A DNA stretch of 16,972 nt from Desulfovibrio sp. (GTDB taxonomy: Bacteria > Desulfobacterota > Desulfovibrionia > Desulfovibrionales > Desulfovibrionaceae): assembly GCA_031275955.1 (NCBI GenBank), contig JAISNZ010000188.1, positions 1-16,972 of the forward strand, read 5' to 3'. How positions within the stretch are numbered: the stretch's first letter is position 1; each line of letters begins with the position of its first letter. Below, piece after piece: positions 1-6,085 of the stretch. The translations under genes were made by a program, and so were the position numbers. The notes under the pieces were generated by a model. It had not been told where the DNA came from and ran no database searches. It saw only the letters and a list, made by a program, of their open reading frames with translations.

Positions 1-153
1 TTTCCAAGAGTCCGGTCATGGTCGACTTGTCCATTCGGCTTTGGTGCGCTTTAACGAAACCTGAAATCTTCAGGCTATGGCAATCACAAATGATGTATAT
101 CTTTAGGTGAACACTCTCAATTTTTCTAAAAAGTCAAGAACTGAATAACCCTG
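1..153. mobile_element. AT-rich segment, possible insertion-sequence end
   Basis: GC drops to about 41% (63 of 153 by hand count) and rises sharply from about 154 onward. Read outside-in on the minus strand, the segment would begin CAGGGTTATTCAG at 153. A CAGGG terminus is the kind of end seen in some IS families, such as ISAs1. It contains promoter-like elements for leftward transcription and the first codons of a leftward ORF. The opposite end lies outside the window, so terminal inverted repeats and a target duplication cannot be tested. The boundary at 153 is a guess from composition. Confidence 0.3.
2..34 (-). CDS. Possible first codons of a leftward ORF, cut by the window edge (transposase start?)
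   Basis: On the minus strand an ATG at 34 opens a frame reading MDKSTMTGLLE before it runs off the left edge. Only eleven residues are visible, so no family can be proved. The surrounding DNA (1-153) is about 41% GC against roughly 65% elsewhere. Some insertion-sequence transposases begin with similar short polar N-termini, so a transposase is the natural guess, but this is inference. No convincing Shine-Dalgarno sequence precedes the ATG. An alternative open frame on the plus strand (3-110, ending at a TGA) has no recognisable content. Confidence 0.22.
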   Translation of the reverse strand, partial: MDKSTMTGLLE

Positions 154-155
154 GC

Positions 156-183
156 CTGTCGCGGCCGTTCTGTCGCGGCCGTT
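156..183. repeat. Tandem duplication of a 14-bp unit
   Basis: The unit CTGTCGCGGCCGTT occurs twice back to back (156-169 and 170-183). It is flanked by a 9-bp inverted repeat, GTCAAGAAC at 133-141 and GTTCTTGAC at 181-189. The second copy runs directly into TTGACA at 185-190, a consensus -35 hexamer, but no good -10 follows at 16-18 bp. The repeat sits at the junction of the AT-rich segment with normal chromosome, about 145 bp ahead of murJ. Confidence 0.7.
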
Positions 184-254
184 CTTGACAAAATACCCGC
201 CTATGTGCTTGCTGAAAGCCGTGTTTGAAGGGTTTGCGAGGCCCTTGCGTCGGC

Positions 255-271
255 CTGTCCTGGACGGACAG
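255..271. promoter_or_regulatory. Short dyad upstream of murJ
   Basis: CTGTCC-N5-GGACAG forms a 6-bp perfect inverted repeat 55 bp before the murJ start. It could be an operator half-site pair or a small mRNA hairpin. Nothing else supports a function. Confidence 0.25.
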
Positions 272-326
272 CCTCCGCCTCCCCTGTGCGGAGAACCTTG
301 CCTTTCCTCTTTTTCCGGGAGACGAG

Positions 327-1922
327 ATGGGATTTTTCACCCGCCGCCAGGCCATGGGCGCGGCGGCCCTGGCTCTGGGCTTTGGCGTTTTTCTTTCCCG
401 CATCCTCGGGCTGGTCCGGGACAAGATCATCTCTTACCACTTCGGCGCCGGGGACGAGGCGGACGTCTATTTCGCCTCCTTTGTGGTTCCGGATTTTCTC
501 AACTACCTTCTGGCCGGCGGCTATTTCTCCATCACCCTGGTGCCCCTCCTGGCCACGGCCTTTCACAGGGACGAGGCGGACGGCTGGCGGTTCTTTTCCG
601 CCGCCGTGGCCTGGGCCTTTCTGGCCATCGCCCTCCTGACCCTGGTTGCCTGGGCTCTGGTTCCCGCCCTTGTACCTCTCGCGGCGCCGGGATTTTCGCC
701 GGAGAAGCAGGAAAGGCTGGCCTTTTTCCTGCGGATCATCCTGCCCGCCCAGGTCTGTTTTCTGCCCGGGGCCTGCTTTTCCGCCATGCTCTATTACCGG
801 CGCCAGTTCCTGGCGCCCGCCCTGACCCCGCTGATCTACAATCTCTGCATCATTGCCGGCGGACTGCTCCTGTTTTTCCATTCCCCCGAACGGGGCATGG
901 AGGGTTTTTGCTGGGGGGTGCCGGTCGGGGCCTTCCTGGGGGCCTTCCTCCTGCCCTTTCTGGCTGTCCGGGCCGGCGGCCTTTCCTTTTCCGCCCCTTC
1001 GCGGGCCGTCCTTCGGCACCCGGCCATGAAGGCCCTCCTGCTTCTGGCCCTGCCCCTCATGCTCGGGCAGTCTGTTGTCGCCCTGGACGAGCAGTTCGTG
1101 CGCGTCTTCGGCTCCCTGACCGGCGAGGGCGGGGTGAGCCTGCTCAACTACGCCCGCCGCGTCATGCTTGTGCCCGTGGGAGTGGTGGCCCAGGCCGCCG
1201 GGCTGGCCTCCTATCCCTTCCTGGCCGCCCTGGCCGCGGAAAACAACCGGCGGGCCTTTGACGACACCCTGAACAGGGCCGCCGGGACGACCCTGCTTGT
1301 CGCCCTGCCCCTGTCCCTGTGGATGATGACCATTGCCGTTCCCCTCATGCGCCTTCTCTTCCAGCAGGGCCTTTTCAGCCCCGGAGCCGCCGCCCGCTCT
1401 GGCCTCCTCCTGGCCCTGATGCTGGCTGCCGTGGCCTTCTGGGCCATTCAGCAGATCATCGGCCGCGCTTTCTACGCCCACAAGGATACCCTGACCCCGG
1501 CCCTGGCCGGAACCGCCGTCACCCTTCTGGCCCTGCCCCTCCAGTATCTGGGGGCGACACGCCTCGGCCCGCCGGGCGTGGCCCTGGCGGGAACCCTGGC
1601 CGTCACCCTCTACGCCGTCCTCCTCTGCCTCCTCTGGACCCGCCGTTTCGGACCCAACGGGCTGGCCCGCATCCCCGGAACAGCCGCCCGCGCCCTCCTC
1701 CTCTGCCTGCCGGCCTGCGCCGCCGCTTACGGCGTGACCCTGCTGTCGCCCTTTCCGGAGCATTCCCTGCCGGGGGCCTTCGCGGCCATCTGCGTCAGCG
1801 GCCTGGCCTTCGCCCTCCTCTATCTGGGCCTGGGGCGGATCCTCGCCCCGGCGCTCGTCTCGCCCTTTCTCCGCTTAGGGGAAAAGGCCCTGCGCCGCCT
1901 GCGGCGGGAGCGGAAAGAATAG
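327..1922 (+). CDS. murJ: Lipid II flippase MurJ (MviN family)
   Basis: Integral inner-membrane protein of 531 residues, in the usual range for MurJ, which moves lipid-linked peptidoglycan precursors across the cytoplasmic membrane. The N-terminus carries the family pattern: a short basic start, then FLSRILGLVRDKIISYHFGA and a PDFLNYLLAGG stretch equivalent to the PNLLRRLFAEG region. A second signature lies mid-protein, around LLNYARRVMLVPVGVVAQA. Some 13-14 hydrophobic segments can be counted along the chain, as expected for a MOP-superfamily flippase. The start chosen is the ATG at 327, preceded by GGGAGA; upstream in-frame Met codons would add residues with no family likeness. The gene converges on smpB with a gap of only 19 bases. 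The C-terminal tail is short and very basic. Confidence 0.93.
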   Translation: MGFFTRRQAMGAAALALGFGVFLSRILGLVRDKIISYHFGAGDEADVYFASFVVPDFLNYLLAGGYFSITLVPLLATAFHRDEADGWRFFSAAVAWAFLAIALLTLVAWALVPALVPLAAPGFSPEKQERLAFFLRIILPAQVCFLPGACFSAMLYYRRQFLAPALTPLIYNLCIIAGGLLLFFHSPERGMEGFCWGVPVGAFLGAFLLPFLAVRAGGLSFSAPSRAVLRHPAMKALLLLALPLMLGQSVVALDEQFVRVFGSLTGEGGVSLLNYARRVMLVPVGVVAQAAGLASYPFLAALAAENNRRAFDDTLNRAAGTTLLVALPLSLWMMTIAVPLMRLLFQQGLFSPGAAARSGLLLALMLAAVAFWAIQQIIGRAFYAHKDTLTPALAGTAVTLLALPLQYLGATRLGPPGVALAGTLAVTLYAVLLCLLWTRRFGPNGLARIPGTAARALLLCLPACAAAYGVTLLSPFPEHSLPGAFAAICVSGLAFALLYLGLGRILAPALVSPFLRLGEKALRRLRRERKE

Positions 1923-1941
1923 GAATCGACGGGCATTTGCC

Positions 1942-2400
1942 CTACCTTTCCATTTCCCGCCGGGCGTCGCGCAGTTCGGCGGCGGCTTTTAGGTCGTCGC
2001 GCTGGTCGTGGAGTTTTTTGCCCCGGCCGAGGGCTAGTTCCACCTTGATTTTGCCTCTGCTGAAGCGCATGTTGGTGGGGATGAGGGCGAGGCCCTTGCG
2101 GGAGGTTTTTTCCGCCAGGATATTGAGTTCGCGTCTGTGCAGGAGGAGTTTGCGCTCGCGATCCGGGTCGTGCCCGGCATAGCCGGCGTTGGCGTAGGGA
2201 GCGATGTGCAGGCCCACGAGAAAGGCCTCCCCCTGGCGGAAGAGGACATAGGCGTCGCGGAAGTTGACGCCGTTGGCGCGGATGCTTTTGACTTCCGATC
2301 CGCCGAGCAGGATGCCCGCTTCGACGAACTCCAGAAGTTCATAGAAATGGCGGGCTTTTTTATTGCGGGCGATGAGGGAGGAGGCGGAGTGCTGGTTCAT
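1942..2400 (-). CDS. smpB: SsrA-binding protein SmpB
   Basis: A 152-residue protein matching SmpB along its whole length. SmpB binds tmRNA and delivers it to stalled ribosomes for trans-translation. Visible family blocks are the N-terminal ARNKKARHFYELLE stretch, GSEVKSIR near residues 34-41, NFRDAYV, the IAPYANAG loop, RKLLLHRRE, and the basic C-terminal tail starting GRGKKLHDQRD, which inserts into the mRNA channel. It is the last gene of the leftward block, 13 bases after the ptsI stop. No Shine-Dalgarno sequence is evident before its ATG, so translation may be coupled to ptsI. Its 3' end faces murJ at 19 bases. Confidence 0.96.
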   Translation of the reverse strand: MNQHSASSLIARNKKARHFYELLEFVEAGILLGGSEVKSIRANGVNFRDAYVLFRQGEAFLVGLHIAPYANAGYAGHDPDRERKLLLHRRELNILAEKTSRKGLALIPTNMRFSRGKIKVELALGRGKKLHDQRDDLKAAAELRDARREMER

Positions 2401-2413
2401 GGGCTGCGGGGGG

Positions 2414-4189
2414 TTAGAGGTAGGTTTCCGGCTGGGCGATGAAAAAGGAGATGTCGTCGGCGAAGCGGGTGTGCAGGAGCGGGCGGATTATGTTGGAGAT
2501 CACGTGGCTTGTGGGGGCGTAGAGGGCCCGGTAGAGGAGCTCGCGGCATTCGGCCACGTTGCTTTGGCGGATGAGGTGCTTGATGCCGGCGATGGCGGGG
2601 ATGGCGACGGAAATTTCGTCTATGGCCATGCCCAGGAGAATGGGCAGGCAGTAGGGATCGGACCCCATTTCGCCGCAGAGGCTGACGGGGATGCCGGCCT
2701 TGTGGCCCGCATCCGCCACATATTTGACGGCCCGGACGACCGCCGGGTGCAGGGGCTGCTGCATGTGGGCCACCAGGCTGTTGGCGCGGTCAATGCCCAG
2801 GCAGTACTGGATGAGGTCATTGGTGCCGATGCTGAAAAAGTCGGCCTCTCCGGCCAGGATGTCGGCGGTGAAGACGGCGGAGGGCAGTTCAATCATGATG
2901 CCCACGGGGATATGGGGATCAAAGGGGATATTGGCGGCTTCCAGTTCTTGTCTGGCTTCATTGAGGAGGGCTTTGGCCCGTTTGAATTCCGGCAGGCCGG
3001 AGATCAGGGGCAGCATGAGGGCCGCGTTGCCGTGGGCGCCGGCCCGGAGGATGGCCTTGACCTGGCGGCGGAAGAGGTCCGGCCGGCGCAGGCAGTAGCG
3101 GATGGCCCGCAGACCCAGGGCCGGATTGGCCTCATGGGGAATTTCGCCGCCTGCGGACAGCTTGTCCGCGCCGATGTCCAGGGTGCGGAAGGTGACGCGG
3201 CGCGGGGCCATGGCGGCGACCATGCGGGCATATTCCGCGTAGAGTTCCTCTTCTGAGGGCAGGGTTTTTCCGGCCAGAAAGGCGTATTCCGTGCGGACGA
3301 GGCCGATGCCTTCGCCTCCGGCCGCGAGCAGAACGGGGATGTCGTCGGCCGTGTCCGCGTTGGCGGACAGGATGATGCGCTGTCCGTCCTCGGTTTCCGC
3401 GGGGTAGAGGGCATTTTGGGCAATGCGCTTTTCGTGGGCGGCGAAGAGGGCCTTTTTTTCGGCGTAGGCGGCCGTCTCGTCCCTGCCGGGACTGAGCAGC
3501 ACTTTGCCCTGCAGGGCGTCGACGATGAGATCTTCTCCGTTCCTGACTTCCTCGCTCAGGCCGCGGACGCCGACAATCGCGGGCAGGCGCAGGTTGCGGG
3601 CCAGGATGCCGGAGTGGGCCGTGCGGCTGCCTTCTTCCGTGACCAGGGCCAGGAACCGGCGGGGGATCAGGTTCCGGGCGTCGGCGGGGCTGATGTCGCG
3701 GGCCAGGAAGATGCTTCCGGCGGGGCAGGGGATCCGGGAGGCGGCTTCCGGGCGGATCAGGTGGTTGAGGATGCGATCCGCCACCAGGCGGACATCCTGG
3801 ATGCGTTCCCGGATATAGGGGGAGGCGAGGCGGCGGAAGATTCCGGCAAAGGCGGCCAGGCTTTCTTCCAGCGCCCATTCGGCGTTCATGCGCTGTTCCC
3901 GGATGCGGCGTTCGCTTTCGGCCAGGAATTTGGGGTCCTGGCAGATGAGCAGATGGGAGGTGAGGATCGCGGCCTGATCCGCCAGATCCGGGGGCAAACG
4001 CCTGCCAGCCTCCACGAATTCGGCCTCCGCGGCGGCAAAGGCGGCGCGCAGGCGGGCGATTTCCCCCGGCGCGTCGGCGGGATCGACCTGATCGTGGCGC
4101 GCGGCGGGGGGGGCGCGATCCGGAAAGACGGCCGCGCCCATGGCGATGCCGGACGAAACGGCGAACCCGTGCAGAATGACGCGGGCCAT
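2414..4189 (-). CDS. ptsI: PTS enzyme I (phosphoenolpyruvate-protein phosphotransferase)
   Basis: A 591-residue cytoplasmic enzyme that takes phosphate from PEP and passes it to HPr. All three EI parts are present: an N-terminal HPr-binding helical domain, the swivelling phosphohistidine domain with the active-site His192 in GSRTAHSGILAR, and the C-terminal PEP-binding TIM barrel. In the barrel I see LVRTEY near 298, RTLDIGADK near 335-343, IMIELPSAV near 431-439, SIGTNDLIQY near 453-462, and the catalytic Cys505 in SLCGEMGSDP. Every key residue seems intact, so it should be active. The start overlaps the ptsH stop as TGATG, giving strong translational coupling. No sugar-specific EII genes are seen within the window. 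Confidence 0.96.
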   Translation of the reverse strand: MARVILHGFAVSSGIAMGAAVFPDRAPPAARHDQVDPADAPGEIARLRAAFAAAEAEFVEAGRRLPPDLADQAAILTSHLLICQDPKFLAESERRIREQRMNAEWALEESLAAFAGIFRRLASPYIRERIQDVRLVADRILNHLIRPEAASRIPCPAGSIFLARDISPADARNLIPRRFLALVTEEGSRTAHSGILARNLRLPAIVGVRGLSEEVRNGEDLIVDALQGKVLLSPGRDETAAYAEKKALFAAHEKRIAQNALYPAETEDGQRIILSANADTADDIPVLLAAGGEGIGLVRTEYAFLAGKTLPSEEELYAEYARMVAAMAPRRVTFRTLDIGADKLSAGGEIPHEANPALGLRAIRYCLRRPDLFRRQVKAILRAGAHGNAALMLPLISGLPEFKRAKALLNEARQELEAANIPFDPHIPVGIMIELPSAVFTADILAGEADFFSIGTNDLIQYCLGIDRANSLVAHMQQPLHPAVVRAVKYVADAGHKAGIPVSLCGEMGSDPYCLPILLGMAIDEISVAIPAIAGIKHLIRQSNVAECRELLYRALYAPTSHVISNIIRPLLHTRFADDISFFIAQPETYL

Positions 4190-4485
4190 CAGCCGTCCTC
4201 GCCCAAAAGGGGGTTCTGGAAAATCCGGGACAGGGTTTCCGCCGCCAGGAGAGCGTCGCTCCCCGTGCAGATCAGGGTCAGGGAGGCCCCGCGCGGGGCG
4301 GAGAGAAAGAGGATGTCCAGGATGCTCTTGGCGTTGGCGGAGGCTCCCTCCAGAGACAGGGTCACCTCGGAGCGGAATTGGCGGGCGGTCTGGGCCACCC
4401 TGGCCGCCGGCCGGGCGTGAAGGCCGAGATCGTCCAGGACGCGCACCGAGCGGGATACCGTGGGGACAGGGGGGCTGGAGGACAT
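4189..4485 (-). CDS. ptsH: HPr phosphocarrier protein
   Basis: A 98-residue HPr, slightly longer than the usual 85-90 because of about ten extra N-terminal residues. The phosphorylatable His23 lies in LGLHARPAA, and the regulatory serine (Ser54, equivalent to Ser46) in ANAKSILDILFL. An HPr kinase could therefore act on it, but none is encoded here. The ATG at 4485 is chosen because it leaves a compact HPr; AGGA precedes it at about ten bases. A longer in-frame extension up to 4635 is low-complexity and is rejected. The stop overlaps the ptsI ATG by one base. The 177-base leader between rsmI and this gene is rich in inverted repeats (separate entry). Confidence 0.93.
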   Translation of the reverse strand: MSSSPPVPTVSRSVRVLDDLGLHARPAARVAQTARQFRSEVTLSLEGASANAKSILDILFLSAPRGASLTLICTGSDALLAAETLSRIFQNPLLGEDG

Positions 4486-4535
4486 GCCTGACTTTCCTGG
4501 TTGGCGTGGTTTAGGGGGCTTTGCCCGTTCAAATT

Positions 4536-4547
4536 CCCCGGCAGGGG
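4536..4547. repeat. Small GC hairpin near the ptsH start
   Basis: CCCC-GGCA-GGGG gives a 4-bp GC stem 51-62 bases ahead of the ptsH ATG, downstream of the larger leader hairpins. It may contribute to leader folding. It is short and could be chance in this GC-rich region. Confidence 0.25.
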
Positions 4548-4578
4548 CAGCCTGGGAGGATGAGTCCGCCCTCGCTGA

Positions 4579-4650
4579 CGTTCGGGGCGAACGGTCCCCG
4601 CGTCCCCGTTCAGGCGGCAGGGCGCGGAGCGTCATGCCGCCCGAACGGGG
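4579..4650 (-). promoter_or_regulatory. Inverted-repeat cluster in the ptsH leader, attenuator-like
   Basis: Four segments built on GAACG/CGTTC can pair in alternative ways. Arms 4635-4650 and 4604-4619 form a 16-bp stem with a 15-base loop. Its single mismatch on the plus strand becomes a G-U pair in minus-strand RNA, the strand that is transcribed. The inner arm (GAACGG, 4606-4611) can instead pair with CCGTTC at 4589-4594. That segment can in turn form CGTTCG-GGG-CGAACG (4579-4593) with the next one. Such exclusive pairings are the layout of attenuators. No U-run follows, so classical intrinsic termination is doubtful. Processing, stabilisation, or a mobile repeat are other readings. Confidence 0.5.
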
Positions 4651-4662
4651 GGGCTGGGGGCA

Positions 4663-5544
4663 TCATGCCCTCCGGCGGGGTCCGGGGCGGAGCCCCGGTT
4701 CTTCCCTCTCCCGCTGTTGCCGCAGGAGATCATAGATTTCTTTGCCGCTCCAGCCCAGGGTTTGCAGGCGGACCCGGCGGGCCGTCTCGCGGTTCCCGCC
4801 GCCCCGGGCGCTTTCCGCCGCGATGCGGGCCAGGACGGTTTCCGGGGAGTCCCGCGGTTTTTCCTCGGGGGGGCCGATGAGGACGGTGATTTCCCCCTGG
4901 AGGTCAAGGGCCCGGGCGGCTGATTCCTCCAGGGGAAAGAGGAGGAACTCCTCGTAGGTCTTGGTGATTTCGCGGGCCAGGCAGACCTCGCGCCGTCCCA
5001 GCGCGGCGGCGGCGTCGAGCAGGCTGGCGGGCAGGCGGTCCTTGCGTTCAAAAAAGACAAGGGTGGCGGGCAGGCGGGCGTAGGGAGCGAACAGGGCCTC
5101 CCGCTCCGATTTTTTGCGGGGGAGAAAGCCGAGGAAGACGAAGGGCTGGGGGGGGAGGCCGCTGGCGCAGAGGGCCGCGGTTACGGCGGAAGGGCCGGGG
5201 ATGGGGGAAACCCGCAGGCCTTCCCTGCGGCAGGCCCGCACCAGCCGGTAGCCCGGATCGGAAAGGAGGGGGGTGCCGGCGTCGGAAATGAGGGCCAGGT
5301 CCTGGCCGGAGCGCAGGCGTTCCAGAATCTGGGGCAGGCGGGTTTCCTCGTTGTGGTCGTGGAAGCTGATCAGGGGGGCCGTCAGGCTCAGGCCGCAACG
5401 GGAGAGCAGGAGACCGGCCCGGCGGGTGTCTTCGGCCAGGACGGCATGGGCCGTTGTCAGCGCCTCGCGCGCCCTGGGCGAGAGGTCACCAGGGTTGCCA
5501 AGCGGCGTGGCCACTATCCGCAGCGCGCCCGATTGCGATGACAT
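4663..5544 (-). CDS. rsmI: 16S rRNA (cytidine-1402 2'-O)-methyltransferase RsmI
   Basis: A 293-residue member of the tetrapyrrole-methylase fold family. It uses S-adenosylmethionine to methylate C1402 in the decoding centre of 16S rRNA. Diagnostic blocks are LRIVATPLGNPGDLSPRA at the N-terminus, AEDTRR near 38-42, LISFHDHNE, LALISDAGTPLLSDPGYRLV near 83-102, and PIPGPSAVTAALCASGL near 115-130. Also present are FLGFLPRKKSER and LAREITKTYEEF. The start at 5544 puts the protein just before the family motif, with GGAG about ten bases upstream; an ORF extension to 5604 lacks family sequence. It overlaps the 3' end of yraN by 59 bases. The last residues (GLRPGPRRRA) are encoded by a GC hairpin also found elsewhere in the window. 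Confidence 0.94.
   Translation of the reverse strand: MSSQSGALRIVATPLGNPGDLSPRAREALTTAHAVLAEDTRRAGLLLSRCGLSLTAPLISFHDHNEETRLPQILERLRSGQDLALISDAGTPLLSDPGYRLVRACRREGLRVSPIPGPSAVTAALCASGLPPQPFVFLGFLPRKKSEREALFAPYARLPATLVFFERKDRLPASLLDAAAALGRREVCLAREITKTYEEFLLFPLEESAARALDLQGEITVLIGPPEEKPRDSPETVLARIAAESARGGGNRETARRVRLQTLGWSGKEIYDLLRQQREREEPGLRPGPRRRA
4677..4698 (-). repeat. GC-rich hairpin repeat, copy 1 (inside the rsmI 3' end)
   Basis: CCGGGGC-GGA-GCCCCGG forms a perfect 7-bp stem at 4682-4698. Read on the minus strand, CGGGGCTCCGCCCCG plus GACCCC matches the copy at 16909-16929 in 20 of 21 positions. Here it codes for the arginine/proline-rich tail of RsmI, so the repeat seems to have become part of the gene end. 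It could act as a terminator-like or mRNA-stabilising structure. Confidence 0.6.
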
Positions 5545-5968
5545 TGCGATGTCGCTCCACATCCAGCTGCCCGTTTGGCAGGCGTTCCACACAAATGAGG
5601 TCAAAGCGGCAGGGAATGTCCCACAGCCCTTGTTCCGTCAGGTAGAGCCGGGCGGCCTGGGTCATGTTGCGCCGTTTCTGGGCCGTGAAGGCGGCGTGGG
5701 TGGGGAAAACCGTCCGGTCCTCCCCGGGGGAGCGCTGCCGGGTCTTCACCTCCGCAAAGACCAGGACGCCGTCCTCCAGGGCCACCAGATCCAGTTCCAG
5801 GCGCCTGTGGCGCCCCCGGGGACGCCAGTTGCTGGCCAGGATCCGCCCGCCCTGCCCGCGCAGAAAACGCGCCGCGGCCTCTTCCCCCGCCCTGCCGAGG
5901 GAGAAACGGGCCGCCCAGGATGTGCCGGCCCCGCGCGCTGTCTCGCCTCTGCCCATGGGGCGAATCAT
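5486..5968 (-). CDS. yraN: YraN family (UPF0102) nuclease-fold protein
   Basis: About 160 residues with the UPF0102/YraN layout: LGRAGEEAAARFLRGQGGRI, then ILASNWRPRG, LELDLVALEDGVLVFAEVKTR, and a C-terminal basic region with QAARLYL. The conserved Glu, the Asp of LELDLV and the E-x-K of FAEVKTR match the metal-binding set of an endonuclease-like fold. The biochemical role of the family is not settled. The start is uncertain: a TTG at 5992, an ATG at 5968 and an ATG at 5956 share the frame, and none has a good ribosome site; 5968 is my choice. It is the first gene of the leftward block and is divergent from the kinase gene. The yraN-rsmI pairing is common in bacteria. Confidence 0.87.
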   Translation of the reverse strand: MIRPMGRGETARGAGTSWAARFSLGRAGEEAAARFLRGQGGRILASNWRPRGRHRRLELDLVALEDGVLVFAEVKTRQRSPGEDRTVFPTHAAFTAQKRRNMTQAARLYLTEQGLWDIPCRFDLICVERLPNGQLDVERHRNVIAIGRAADSGHAAWQPW

Positions 5969-6031
5969 GCCCGTATCCGGGGGCGGATGCAAGGGAGAAA
6001 AAATCTTGGCCTTGCCTTTTGCCGCTGATTG

Positions 6032-6045
6032 TGCAAATTATTGCA
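6032..6045. promoter_or_regulatory. Dyad in the yraN/kinase divergent region
   Basis: TGCAA-ATTA-TTGCA is a perfect 5-bp inverted repeat with a 4-base AT spacer. It lies in the only AT-rich part of the 117-base gap between yraN (leftward) and the histidine kinase gene (rightward, start 6086). Its position suits an operator serving one or both genes. I could not place a confident sigma-70 promoter, and no properly spaced sigma-54 site is present. Confidence 0.35.
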
Positions 6046-6085
6046 GTTTCCGGAGATACTGATTTTTGCGGAAAAAGGATTGGGC

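Noticed and set aside
201..1763. 520-codon open frame opposite murJ
   Set aside because: Gly/Gln/Ala-rich composition typical of antisense frames in GC-rich DNA; murJ on the other strand is a clear family match.
4486..4635. N-terminal extension of HPr to 4635
   Set aside because: It is encoded by the inverted-repeat leader, is Arg/Pro/Gly-rich and unlike any HPr; the ATG at 4485 has its own ribosome site.
6004..6022. Possible sigma-54 promoter (TTGGCC ... TTGC) ahead of the kinase gene
   Set aside because: The GG and GC elements are separated by 11 bases instead of 10, which sigma-54 does not normally tolerate.
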